A stretch of 13,069 bases of DNA, taken from CAZBWE01 sp964568985 (GTDB lineage: Bacteria; Planctomycetota; Phycisphaerae; Sedimentisphaerales; Anaerobacaceae). Each line of letters begins with the position of its first letter. The stretch's first letter is position 1. Location of the stretch: NCBI GenBank assembly GCA_964568985.1, contig CAZMSP010000057.1, forward strand, positions 1-13,069, read 5' to 3'. A program made the translations under genes and the position numbers. Shown here in pieces: positions 1 through 6,966 of this stretch. The notes beneath the pieces are model-generated. The model was not told the DNA's origin. It was given only the letters and a program-made list of their open reading frames with translations, and ran no database searches.

Positions 1-1
1 T

Positions 2-580
2 AAGTCGAGGACCATTACCGCGTGGGCGTATGCACGTCCAAGCAACTTCGAAGAAACTTACGAAGGTGCTATCTATGAGATTGGCGAGTATTTAGATGGG
101 AAAATCTTCGCATTGAGAACACAGGGCGAGCCCAACCTCTGGATAGCACAGCACTGGGGTGAGGGCTACGACATTAGCTTCACCTATCCGTCGATGAACA
201 GGTGGGTGCACTTCGCTCACGTTTATGACCATGACGCTAACACAGCCAGGGTATATGCTGATGGTTACCTCGTCGGCGAGCTTGAGGTGGGCCTCGATAC
301 GTCCGCCACAGGTTTTGATGTGAAGAACTTCGGCATAGGCCTGTGGATCGATGGCTACTTCGACGGTTTCATCGACGATGTGCGTATCTACAACGAGGTT
401 CTGGACCAGAATGAGATAGCATCTCTTGCCGGTAAGACAGTTATGTTTACCCAGCCGTTGCATATGTTGAAGACACCGGATGCTGACTCCGATTTGTATG
501 ATGACGGCACGATGGACTTCAAGGACATTGCTGAGTTAGGCAAAGAATGGGGTAAAAAGAAGGTCTGGCCATTATGGTAG
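2..580 (+). CDS. LamG-domain protein with dockerin-like C-terminus, 3' end only
   Basis: The reading frame is open from base 2, so the start lies outside the window; 192 residues are visible. The first ~145 residues look like a LamG/concanavalin-type jelly roll: TITAWAYARP near the start, NRWVHFAHVYDH, then ARVYADGYLVGELEVG and FIDDVRIYNEVLDQNEIASL, the usual LamG closing pattern. The last ~35 residues contain an Asp-rich stretch, DADSDLYDDGTMDFKDIAEL followed by GKEWG, resembling a single EF-hand/dockerin type I repeat as found at the C-terminus of many secreted Phycisphaerae proteins. The protein is probably exported and binds glycans or acts as an adhesin or enzyme accessory; any catalytic domain would be upstream of the window. 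A strong terminator follows 58 bases after the stop. The LamG call is fairly secure, the dockerin-like tail moderately so. Confidence 0.8.
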   Translation, partial: KSRTITAWAYARPSNFEETYEGAIYEIGEYLDGKIFALRTQGEPNLWIAQHWGEGYDISFTYPSMNRWVHFAHVYDHDANTARVYADGYLVGELEVGLDTSATGFDVKNFGIGLWIDGYFDGFIDDVRIYNEVLDQNEIASLAGKTVMFTQPLHMLKTPDADSDLYDDGTMDFKDIAELGKEWGKKKVWPLW

Positions 581-637
581 GATCCGTAATAAGCAGCTTT
601 GAAGGGCTATAAGTAAGCCGTTAAACTTGCATTAGTT

Positions 638-677
638 CGGGGTCTGCACCGATTAACGCGGTGCAGGCCCCGTTTTT
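638..677 (+). terminator. Rho-independent terminator after the LamG gene
   Basis: A 14-bp stem has arms 638-651 (CGGGGTCTGCACCG) and 659-672 (CGGTGCAGGCCCCG). All pairs are Watson-Crick except one G-U, the loop is 7 bases, and TTTTT follows. This separates the LamG gene from the sulfatase gene at 862. Confidence 0.92.
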
Positions 678-861
678 AATTGATAATTGACTATCTTAAG
701 TTTCATGTTGTGTGTTGCCTAATGCGTTCACGCCGAAGTCAAAGCCATGCTGATATCCGTTTAACGTGTGTAATACTATGACGTTGCCGAGACGGCGACG
801 GCTAAATAAAGTATATAAATCGGCTTGCTCATTATGAGTACTTTTAGTATTTTGTGGGGTT
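678..861. other. Intergenic region upstream of the sulfatase-like gene
   Basis: AT-rich spacer. No convincing -35/-10 pair was found; TTGCTC-17-TATTTT just before the gene would leave a leader of about ten bases and matches poorly. No repeat or RNA gene is evident. Confidence 0.5.
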
Positions 862-2835
862 ATGAGTATCGAAGGTTTACGAACCGGCAGAGAAGGCAAA
901 AGGATTTTATCTAATATCCGCCGGTTTTATGACCTTTTAGCTATTCGTGCTTACAGCGTTATCATGTTCGGTGCGTTATTTTGCACGCTGGCGGTAAAAT
1001 TCTTTCATTCCTTGCGTACGGGTCTGCTAAATGAATACTTTGAGTGGGTTCTTGCAGATATATCTGTACTTTTAGGCGTTGAAATCATCCTGGCAATCGT
1101 TTGTTTTAGGTGGCCTCGAAAATGGGTGATACGGACCGCTACATTCGCAGCGGCCCTTATTTGCGCTTGGTCGGTGATGAATGCCGGCTGGCTGATAAGG
1201 ACAGGAACACAAATTTTGCCCTCAGTGCTTTTGCCGTTGTTTCGTTCACCGTTGAATGCGTTTTGCCTCATTGGGGTTAACCTGGTAAAAATGCCGAAAG
1301 CAGCTTTTGCTTTGTTTGGACCCAGCGCTATTGCTCTTGCCTTTTTCTTCTGCGTTTTGGTAAGACCTGAGCTGCCCGATTACAACTGCAGACGTTTTAT
1401 TAAAAGGGTTATTATTTCTGCCATTATAGTCATTAGTGCATCTGTGGCCCGTGGGGCGGTAGTCAGACATGGGTCACAAGAAATAGCTTCGGTAGGGCTT
1501 CGCTATAACAGCCAGCTAAGAGCTATGGCAAGTTTGGTTTTATCTGATTACAGGCAGATTCCGAATTCCGAGCGAGAGATACCCTACTTTGACGAGATAA
1601 AGTTTGGGCTGAAACCGCAGCAGATAAACCACAATATAGTTATAGTTGTTCTTGAGGGAGTTCAGTACAACTACACCTCGCTCGCAGATAAGCAGAACGA
1701 CCTAACGCCCTTTCTATCTACTCTGGCAGAGCAGGGGGTTGAATTTGCAAACGCTCACTCAACGGTAACACATACCACGAAAGCGTTGTTTACGCTTTTG
1801 ACCGGCCGATTCCCCTCGGCGTCCCAGGACCTTGCCGAGACGGTTCCTGCTGCGAAGTGCTATGCAAGCATTGCTACGGTTCTTGAGGAACAATTGAACT
1901 TTCGGACGGCATTTTTTCAATCGGCCAAGGGTAACTTTGAATCTCGGCCCTCGCTGGTCTATAATCTCGGTTTCGATAAATTCTGGGCGAGAGATGACCT
2001 GGGTGACCCTAACCGTTTTCTGGGCTATCTGGCCTGTGATGAATTTTCAATGTTAGAGCCGATTACCGAATGGATAAAAGCTGGTGAAGAACCTTTTCTG
2101 CTGACGATTATGTGCTCGGTAACCCACGACCCTTATGAGGTTCCCGAAAGGTTTGCCGAGCCAGCCAGGGAGCCGGTGGAACGATATCGGCAGACGATTT
2201 CCTATACAGATAAATTTTTAGCTGCGCTGGATGAAGAGCTTGGTAAGCTTGGTCTTGCAGACAAGACCATTTTTTGTGTTGTTGGTGACCACGGCGAGGC
2301 GTTTGGTGAGCACGGCCTGCTTGGTCACGAGCGGATAGCTTTTGACGAGGTACTTCATATACCATTTTGTTTGCGGGCACCGTCTTTAGTTGAGCCGGGA
2401 ACGAAGATTACAGAGGCGGTCAGCTCTGTCGATTTGGCGCCGACTTTGTTGGCTCTTTTGGGCTTCGATACCGGTTCTGCCGACTTTGATGGTGTCAATG
2501 TCATTGGCCGAACGTTGGGCGATCGCAGGGTGCGTTTCTCCGGCTGGTTGTGGCAGGGTCCTGCAGGTTTTATAAGGGGAAACAAAAAATTCATATACAA
2601 TCCGGCGAACAAAACAGTTACCGTCTACGATTTGAGCATAGACCCACTCGAATTGGTCAGGATAGAATTGCAAGAGCAGCAGTCCGAGCAAATTGCTGAA
2701 GAGATTATTGCGTGGCGGCAAAACACTATTTTTCGTATTGACCAGCAACGAACCGGTAAGAAAATGCTCTTTGACCGCTGGCTGTGCCGCTGGACCAACC
2801 GGGCTTGCTCAGCCAAGTATCAGAAGAAAGGGTAA
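862..2835 (+). CDS. Membrane-anchored sulfatase / LtaS-like phosphotransferase
   Basis: 657 residues. The N-terminal ~200 residues hold five or so hydrophobic segments (around 30-51, 63-82, 90-112, 120-150, 152-170 and 185-200). They precede an exported alkaline-phosphatase-fold domain (about 258-575), the layout of lipoteichoic-acid-synthase-like and phosphoethanolamine-transferase-like enzymes. Visible active-site elements are VVLEGVQ with E265, the nucleophile region THTTKALFTLLTG with T305 where sulfatases have Cys/Ser, SVTHDPY with H422, and VVGDHGEAFGEHG with D476/H477. Threonine rather than a CxPSR sulfatase signature favours transfer of a phospho-head-group over sulfate-ester hydrolysis, but the substrate cannot be read from sequence. 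ATG 862 is the first start after an in-frame stop at 835. Its Shine-Dalgarno is poor (GGGG only 2 bases away). It appears monocistronic. A plain sulfatase remains possible. Confidence 0.8.
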   Translation: MSIEGLRTGREGKRILSNIRRFYDLLAIRAYSVIMFGALFCTLAVKFFHSLRTGLLNEYFEWVLADISVLLGVEIILAIVCFRWPRKWVIRTATFAAALICAWSVMNAGWLIRTGTQILPSVLLPLFRSPLNAFCLIGVNLVKMPKAAFALFGPSAIALAFFFCVLVRPELPDYNCRRFIKRVIISAIIVISASVARGAVVRHGSQEIASVGLRYNSQLRAMASLVLSDYRQIPNSEREIPYFDEIKFGLKPQQINHNIVIVVLEGVQYNYTSLADKQNDLTPFLSTLAEQGVEFANAHSTVTHTTKALFTLLTGRFPSASQDLAETVPAAKCYASIATVLEEQLNFRTAFFQSAKGNFESRPSLVYNLGFDKFWARDDLGDPNRFLGYLACDEFSMLEPITEWIKAGEEPFLLTIMCSVTHDPYEVPERFAEPAREPVERYRQTISYTDKFLAALDEELGKLGLADKTIFCVVGDHGEAFGEHGLLGHERIAFDEVLHIPFCLRAPSLVEPGTKITEAVSSVDLAPTLLALLGFDTGSADFDGVNVIGRTLGDRRVRFSGWLWQGPAGFIRGNKKFIYNPANKTVTVYDLSIDPLELVRIELQEQQSEQIAEEIIAWRQNTIFRIDQQRTGKKMLFDRWLCRWTNRACSAKYQKKG

Positions 2836-2866
2836 TGGGGCACAAGGCAAGGGTACAAGAACACAA

Positions 2867-2907
2867 GCAACAGTTCATTAGCCGCATACCGAATAGTTAA
2901 CTGTTGC
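2867..2907. repeat. 9-bp inverted repeat downstream of the sulfatase gene
   Basis: GCAACAGTT (2867-2875) and AACTGTTGC (2899-2907) are perfect complements across a 23-base loop. No T-run follows immediately, so it is at best a weak terminator for the upstream gene or a processing signal. Confidence 0.4.
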
Positions 2908-3043
2908 AATGCATTTCACGTTTTCATCGTTCATACTTTTTAAGGCGGCGTTGTTTTTTGTAAACATTAAGTGAATTTCGTTGTTGTTTGGTATGTTGCG
3001 TCCGATATATATGTAAAGATAGGGTGTATAGGCATAATTAACG

Positions 3044-3071
3044 TTGACATAAAACAACGCACTGTTAAAAT
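3044..3071 (+). promoter_or_regulatory. Sigma-70-type promoter, candidate RNA start near 3078
   Basis: TTGACA (3044-3049), a 16-base spacer and TAAAAT (3066-3071), with TG one base before the -10 (extended -10). The nearest structured region downstream ends in a terminator at about 3400, so the transcript may be a free-standing RNA of about 320 bases or a leader for thiE. Confidence 0.6.
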
Positions 3072-3077
3072 GCGTAA

Positions 3078-3402
3078 CCTAATTGTTTCTGGAGATAAAA
3101 ACATTATGTATTAACCTAACCGTTTTTGTTATAAGTTGTTGTGTGAAGCTATATGTGGTGTTTTGTCTTTGTTTGTTGTTGCTGGTATATCCTTTGCACT
3201 TGCTTTAGCTTTCGCCTTTTAAGGTTTTAAGGATATTGGGCGGAACATCCTAAAACTTTCATAATATTGAGGAGGAAGATGGGTCCGCCCTAATCCGAAA
3301 AATGCCAAAACCGGCATTGCCTGGAGCAAAAAACCAGCAATGCTGATTTTGTTAATAATATTATGCGGAGTCGTACCGGAGGAGGAACGGCTCCGTTTTC
3401 CT
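3078..3402 (+). ncRNA. Candidate structured RNA or thiE leader
   Basis: The boundaries come from the promoter at 3044-3071 and the terminator at 3366-3402; this is inference. Hairpin 1: GGGCGGA (3238-3244) pairs with TCCGCCC (3284-3290), extended by CATC/GATG, with GAGGAGGAA in the loop. Hairpin 2: GCATTG plus CTGG pairs with CCAG plus CAATGC (3314-3341) with one bulged C and an A-rich loop. Hairpin 3: 9-bp stem with loop ACCGGAGGAGGA. Repeated GGAGGA in loops is what CsrA/RsmA-binding RNAs show, and it could also expose Shine-Dalgarno-like sequence. No known RNA family was recognised. Confidence 0.35.
3366..3402 (+). terminator. Rho-independent terminator or attenuator upstream of thiE
   Basis: CGGAGTCGT (3366-3374) pairs with ACGGCTCCG (3387-3395) over 9 bp with one G-U, loop of 12 bases, followed by TTTTCCTTT. 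It lies 120 bases before thiE, so it either ends the candidate RNA or attenuates read-through into thiE. Confidence 0.6.
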
Positions 3403-3504
3403 TTGCGCAAGAGGCCACCTTGTGAGCGAAAATACAGCGCAATAAAGCATATCTTCTGCTTTTTCAGGGTTTACTTTTCCCTACTCAATTACAATACTTG
3501 GGGA

Positions 3505-3510
3505 TATAAT
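3505..3510 (+). promoter_or_regulatory. Perfect -10 box just before thiE
   Basis: TATAAT at 3505-3510 has only a weak -35 (TACTCA, 17-base spacing). Transcription from it would begin around 3517, about 4 bases before the ATG, which would give a nearly leaderless mRNA. The gene has no Shine-Dalgarno at normal distance, consistent with this. Confidence 0.35.
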
Positions 3511-3520
3511 TAAATCTGTT

Positions 3521-4582
3521 ATGGAGCGTGCGATTTACAGGATTATCGATGCCAATTTTAATCGTGCCCGCGAGGGTGTTCGGATAATAGAGGAATTTTG
3601 CAGGTTCGCTTTGAACTGCAGCCCGCTATCTGAACGCGCCAAACAGCTTCGCCATGAGCTATCCACAGTTATCGACAAACTCGATACCGGCCGGCTCATC
3701 TCAAGCAGAGATACACTCGGCGATGTTGGTATCGGTAAAACTGTCGATAAGCAGCTTACGCGTGACAATCTAAGCGATTGCTTTACGGCCGCCTGTAAAC
3801 GGCTGACGGAGGCGTTGCGGACATTAGCGGAGATGACACAAACGCTAAATCGGCCCGTAGCAGAGGCAATCGAGAAGCTGCGATATGAGGCTTATACACT
3901 TGAGAAGGATATCGTTCTTTTCAGCGAGCCAGTTGAAAAATTCAGGCGTGTTGGGCTGTATGTGATAATCAGCAGCGGTTTGCCTGTGGATGTTATTTCC
4001 TTGACCCATCGGTGTCTCGCTGGCGGTGCCGACTGCATTCAACTGCGGGCAAAGAATACTAAAGACGATACATTTTTTGCTGTTGCTGCTGAATTTGTAA
4101 AAGTGTGCAAAGCTGCCGGTGTTCTTAGCATCATAAATGACCGTGTTGATATTGCAGTTGCTGTTGGTGCCGATGGCGTACATCTTGGCCAAAGTGATTT
4201 GCCCGTCGAGCAGGCACGTAAGCTCCAGCTATCTCCGCTGATTATAGGCAAAAGTACGCATTCGCTCGAACAATTACGCAATACCTGCGAGGAGTATCCT
4301 ACTTATGTGAGCTTAGGGCCTGTTTTTTCCAGCGGCACTAAGCCAGACACTGAGCCGGTCGGGCTGGATTATATCAGGCAGGCAACGAAGGAACTTGTCG
4401 ATACTGGCATCGGCAATGTTGCTATTGGAGGTATAACACTGGAGAATGTTGAGGATGTTTTGAAGGCCGGTGCCAAAGCAATTGCGGTCTGCTCTGTGGT
4501 AGCCGAAGCCAAAGACATAGTGACAGCTTGTCGGGCACTAAAAGAGAAAATAGCCGCTTTTAATGAAAAAACAGCCCTTTGA
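3521..4582 (+). CDS. thiE: Thiamin phosphate synthase with N-terminal ThiD2 domain
   Basis: 353 residues in two domains. Residues ~1-135 form the ThiD2-type helical domain (YRIIDANFNRAREGVRIIEE, FCRFALN, RLTEALRTLAE). Residues ~145-345 form the ThiE TIM barrel: CIQLRAKN (diphosphate/Mg-binding start), IINDRVDIA, ADGVHLGQSDL, IIGKSTHS, SLGPVFSSGTKPD, NVAIGGITLENV and AVCSVV, all the family hallmarks in order. ThiE joins hydroxymethylpyrimidine diphosphate to thiazole phosphate, making thiamin phosphate in the cytosol. ThiD2-ThiE fusions are known from cyanobacteria and planctomycetes; the N-terminal part is thought to act in pyrimidine phosphorylation. ATG 3521 begins exactly at the ThiD2 family start. 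No Shine-Dalgarno is visible and no other thiamin genes are adjacent. The ThiE function is secure. Confidence 0.95.
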   Translation: MERAIYRIIDANFNRAREGVRIIEEFCRFALNCSPLSERAKQLRHELSTVIDKLDTGRLISSRDTLGDVGIGKTVDKQLTRDNLSDCFTAACKRLTEALRTLAEMTQTLNRPVAEAIEKLRYEAYTLEKDIVLFSEPVEKFRRVGLYVIISSGLPVDVISLTHRCLAGGADCIQLRAKNTKDDTFFAVAAEFVKVCKAAGVLSIINDRVDIAVAVGADGVHLGQSDLPVEQARKLQLSPLIIGKSTHSLEQLRNTCEEYPTYVSLGPVFSSGTKPDTEPVGLDYIRQATKELVDTGIGNVAIGGITLENVEDVLKAGAKAIAVCSVVAEAKDIVTACRALKEKIAAFNEKTAL

Positions 4583-4619
4583 GCAAATGGGCCTGCCCAG
4601 ATAAAAAGGAAAACCCTAT

Positions 4620-4739
4620 ATGAATTATCCACTTACACTCCAATCTCCGGACGAATCTCTTCAAATTTTAGAGAATCCGGGCGGATTGTCGGCTCATACG
4701 CTACTCTATAGAGATGAGTTTGAATTGTTGTTTTGTTGA
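4620..4739 (+). CDS. Possible 39-residue small protein after thiE
   Basis: ATG 4620 has AAGGA (4606-4610) nine bases upstream and the frame ends at TGA 4737. The product starts MNYPLTLQSPDESLQILENP, is soluble in character, and is not recognised. It begins 37 bases after the thiE stop, so it could be co-transcribed. Its stop codon overlaps the -35 of the next promoter. Length and lack of homology leave it doubtful; it could equally be the remnant of a longer gene. Confidence 0.25.
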   Translation: MNYPLTLQSPDESLQILENPGGLSAHTLLYRDEFELLFC

Positions 4740-4763
4740 CAAATTTAAGTCTTTTGCTATAAA
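4736..4763 (+). promoter_or_regulatory. Strong sigma-70-type promoter with extended -10
   Basis: TTGACA (4736-4741), 16-base spacer, TATAAA (4758-4763) preceded by TGC, an extended -10. The predicted start is near 4770. It would drive the small ORF at 4810 and possibly the methyltransferase-like gene at 5111. It shares the 16-base spacing of the promoter at 3044. Confidence 0.6.
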
Positions 4764-4809
4764 AGAGTTATGGAGTACAAGCTTTATTTTCGGATGGATT
4801 CAGGATAAG

Positions 4810-4998
4810 ATGATGGAATATACCAATAGTTCTGCTTGGTGTTCTTGGCGTTGCCGAAAAAAATGGGATTTGAGTTATCAACAGGTTATCCACAGCGTCA
4901 AGGTGGCTGCAAAAGCCAATTTGCAGGCCGCCTTGAGGGCTGAATGGTACACAAAGGATCACTGGGAGTTTGTAAGTATTTGTAAACACTATAAATAA
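4810..4998 (+). CDS. Possible 62-residue small protein
   Basis: Two successive ATG codons (4810, 4813) follow AGGA at 4802-4805. The product is basic and rich in Trp and Cys (SAWCSWRCRKKW), then has a stretch that could form an amphipathic helix (VKVAAKANLQAALRAEW) and ends ICKHYK. No family is recognised. The case rests on the promoter 40 bases upstream and a usable Shine-Dalgarno. Against it are the short length and an odd composition that could be chance. The frame stays open back to 4714, upstream of the promoter, so the true start is uncertain. Confidence 0.3.
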   Translation: MMEYTNSSAWCSWRCRKKWDLSYQQVIHSVKVAAKANLQAALRAEWYTKDHWEFVSICKHYK

Positions 4999-5110
4999 AA
5001 TAGTAATTGTATAAGATTTTTGATATTTTAGTTTTTCGAATTACACTAAGGTGGTTGGCAATAAATAGAAAAATTCAGCCTTGAATTTATTATTCAGAAA
5101 GGCTCAAGCC

Positions 5111-6070
5111 GTGAGAGGTCCTTTGATTACTATCGGCGAATCTGTCCACGCTTCAATCCCGAAAACCGGCAAGGTAATGAAGCAGTTTGCGGAGCTTGGC
5201 AACAAGGCATATTCGACGCCGAGCGAGCCATTGGATTATATCAAGGCATTGATTGGATCTCAGGCAGATGATGGCGCTAATTACATAGCAGTTAATCTCG
5301 ATGCCTTTGGCGAAGACGAACCGCAGGTTACTGTTGATATGATGGTGGAGTACGTCCGGCTGGTTCGTAAATGGGGCAGGGGGGTGCCGATTTGCGTTGA
5401 CAGCAGCAACGACTATGTTCTGACAGCCGGATTGAAGGAGTGGTACAATACCGCCGAACAAGTCGAACCGCCGCTAATAAATTCGGTCAAGATATATACA
5501 GTTGATAAGATATTGCCGTTGAGGAAAAAATACGACTTTGCGTTTGTCGGGCTTTTGGTAAGCGAAGGTAAGCCCACCGGCCCTGGCGGTTCACATTCTG
5601 TCGATGAGCTGTATAATCTGGCAAAGCAGATTTTTGATGGGGCGGTCGGACAATACGGCTTTCAGCCGGGAGAGATATTCTTTGACTCGACGGTATTTCC
5701 ACTGGCGATAGATATGCCGATGGAGCCGAATGTGCCGGGTTATACCTACCGGACGTTCGAGACAATAAAGAAAATCAAAAGCGACCCAAAAATGAAGGGT
5801 GTGCATTGTTCGCTTGGGATAAGTAACTGCATGCGAGACCTGCCGGGACGAAAGGTGGGGATATGCCGAGCTTATCTGGCAAAGGCGATGGAATACGGCC
5901 TTGACGCTGCCATTGTAAATGTTGCACATCACTACGGCCAGGTTGCCCCGGCAGCCGATTTATTGGAATTGGTTGATGCCTATGCGAAGATGGACGGCTC
6001 AGCGCAAAGGTTGAATAAAGCAATGGAGCTGATGGGCAAGTTCTGCAGAGAAAGTAGAAAATCTGCTTAG
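5111..6070 (+). CDS. Pterin-binding methyltetrahydrofolate:corrinoid methyltransferase-like protein
   Basis: 319 residues from GTG 5111, a TIM barrel of the dihydropteroate synthase/AcsE superfamily. Matching elements are PLITIGESVHAS (barrel start), ADDGANYIAVNLDAF, GVPICVDSSN, PLINSVK, IFFDSTVFPLAIDMP, and above all LGISNCMRDLPGR with CRAYLAKAMEYGLDAAIVN. The Asn in GISN (codon at 5825) corresponds to the catalytic Asn of AcsE. Family members move the methyl group of methyltetrahydrofolate to a corrinoid protein in the cytosol. The frame extends upstream to TTG 5081, but GTG 5111 has AAAGG (5098-5102) at 8 bases and starts the protein at the usual place. No corrinoid protein or Wood-Ljungdahl gene is beside it, so the partner is unknown. 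It is convergent with the transporter gene, with a 26-base gap. Confidence 0.8.
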   Translation: MRGPLITIGESVHASIPKTGKVMKQFAELGNKAYSTPSEPLDYIKALIGSQADDGANYIAVNLDAFGEDEPQVTVDMMVEYVRLVRKWGRGVPICVDSSNDYVLTAGLKEWYNTAEQVEPPLINSVKIYTVDKILPLRKKYDFAFVGLLVSEGKPTGPGGSHSVDELYNLAKQIFDGAVGQYGFQPGEIFFDSTVFPLAIDMPMEPNVPGYTYRTFETIKKIKSDPKMKGVHCSLGISNCMRDLPGRKVGICRAYLAKAMEYGLDAAIVNVAHHYGQVAPAADLLELVDAYAKMDGSAQRLNKAMELMGKFCRESRKSA

Positions 6071-6096
6071 ATATGGGTAAGCTGATACATATAAAA

Positions 6097-6876
6097 CTAC
6101 AGCATCAACAGACTCACTGCCATAATAAGCATTCCGGAGACAACGCCTGCGATAGCCAGATGACCATGACCATACCGGTGGGCCATAGGCACCATCTCAT
6201 CAAGAGAGATATAAACCATAACGCCCGCGATAAAGGCCAGGAGGCCGGCGAGAACAGCCGGTGTTAAAAACGGCAGCAATATCAAATAACCTATTACAGC
6301 ACCAACTGGTTCTGATACACCCGAAAGAAATGAGTAAAAGAAGGCTTTGTTCTTGTTTTGTGTCGCATAAAAGATAGGTACCGATACTGCAATTCCTTCC
6401 GGGATGTTGTGGATAGCTATGGCTATGGCAATAAATATCCCGAGCTTCACATCGCTGAGTGTGGAGGCAAAAGTGGCTAACCCTTCGGGGAAGTTATGAA
6501 TGCCAATAGCCAACGCGGTCAACAGTCCTGTCCTCATAAGACGGCTGGGGTCACGGACAGCGGTAGGTTCATCGAGTCCCTCGAAGTCATGCGGGTTTTC
6601 CGGCTCGCAAATCAGTAAATCTATCAGGCCGATGACTGCTATGCCCGCAAAGAAAGAAACCGTACCCCAGTATTTCCCAACAATCCTTAATGAATTGGGC
6701 AAAAGCTCCATAAAAGATATATAAATCATCACGCCGGCCGACAAACCCAGCGAAAATGACAAATAAACTATTTTTGGTTTTTTAATAAAATAAGCGATGG
6801 CACTGCCGATTCCAGTGGAAAGACCCGCCAAAATGGTAAGTATGAAAGCTATGCCCAGATTAGATGACACATCCAT
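6097..6876 (-). CDS. zupT: ZIP-family divalent metal transporter (ZupT-like)
   Basis: 259 residues from the ATG at 6876. About eight hydrophobic segments are separated by a cytoplasmic loop (around 115-130, ENPHDFEGLDEPTAVRD). The two ZIP signature helices are visible: ALAIGIHNFPEGLATFAS and AIAIAIHNIPEGIAVSVP, whose HNxPEG motifs supply the His, Asn and Glu metal ligands of the binuclear centre. E. coli ZupT (257 residues) imports Zn, Fe, Mn and other divalent metals across the inner membrane; the same role is likely here, with unknown specificity. A TTG at 6888 would add four residues, but the ATG fits family length better; the Shine-Dalgarno is weak for both. A possible promoter and dyad lie upstream. 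It stands alone on this strand. Confidence 0.92.
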   Translation of the reverse strand: MDVSSNLGIAFILTILAGLSTGIGSAIAYFIKKPKIVYLSFSLGLSAGVMIYISFMELLPNSLRIVGKYWGTVSFFAGIAVIGLIDLLICEPENPHDFEGLDEPTAVRDPSRLMRTGLLTALAIGIHNFPEGLATFASTLSDVKLGIFIAIAIAIHNIPEGIAVSVPIFYATQNKNKAFFYSFLSGVSEPVGAVIGYLILLPFLTPAVLAGLLAFIAGVMVYISLDEMVPMAHRYGHGHLAIAGVVSGMLIMAVSLLML

Positions 6877-6920
6877 AGCCAATCCCAATACGTAATGCTA
6901 ATTTAATCTAATTGTTCACT

Positions 6921-6933
6921 CACTTGGTTAGTG
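6921..6933. promoter_or_regulatory. Short palindrome at the transporter transcription start
   Basis: CACT-TGGTT-AGTG is a 4+5+4 dyad overlapping the predicted start site, with partly symmetric flanks (TTCACT to the left, GTAA to the right). The location would suit a metal-responsive repressor, but it matches no operator I know, and 4-bp arms can be chance. Confidence 0.2.
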
Positions 6934-6937
6934 TAAC

Positions 6938-6966
6938 ATTGTTTCTGTAGATTCGGTTTATGTCAA
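6938..6966 (-). promoter_or_regulatory. Possible promoter of the metal transporter
   Basis: On the minus strand, TTGACA (6966-6961), 17-base spacer, AACAAT (6943-6938). The -35 is perfect and the -10 matches 4 of 6. The predicted start, about 6931, falls inside the small palindrome at 6921-6933. Confidence 0.4.

Larger units (their letters stand above)
2836..3520. other. 685-base non-coding stretch with promoter, hairpins and terminator
   Basis: No long ORF is present. From left to right it holds a perfect 9-bp inverted repeat (2867-2875/2899-2907), a near-consensus promoter (3044-3071), a GT-rich segment (3120-3220), three hairpins (3238-3290, 3314-3341, 3366-3395), a T-run after the last hairpin, and a perfect TATAAT at 3505-3510 just before thiE. 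An open frame of 57 codons (3340-3513) runs through the terminator hairpin. Two tiny ORFs also occur (3280-3294 with a perfect AGGAGG; 3302-3346). None looks like a conserved protein. No TPP riboswitch consensus (CTGAGA or an ACCTGATC-like box) was found. Confidence 0.6.
4583..5110. other. 528-base stretch with two doubtful small ORFs and one promoter
   Basis: Contains a possible 39-codon ORF (4620-4739), a near-consensus promoter (4736-4763), a possible 62-codon ORF (4810-4998) and an AT-rich segment (4985-5075) before the pterin-binding gene. No hairpin terminator follows thiE: GGGCCTGCCC at 4589-4598 lacks a T-run. Confidence 0.5.

Noticed and set aside
3340..3513. 57-codon ORF starting MLILLIILCGVV
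   Set aside because: It has no Shine-Dalgarno, runs straight through the terminator hairpin, and gives an unconvincing product after the short hydrophobic start.
3078..3520. TPP riboswitch before thiE
   Set aside because: None of the conserved TPP-riboswitch strings was found, and the hairpins do not form its arrangement.
4768..4989. 73-codon minus-strand ORF
   Set aside because: No Shine-Dalgarno or promoter on that strand; it overlaps a strong plus-strand promoter transcript and the product is unrecognised.
6073..6267. Plus-strand ORF downstream of the methyltransferase-like gene
   Set aside because: It is antisense to the 3' end of the ZIP transporter, and its His-rich product reflects that gene's codons.
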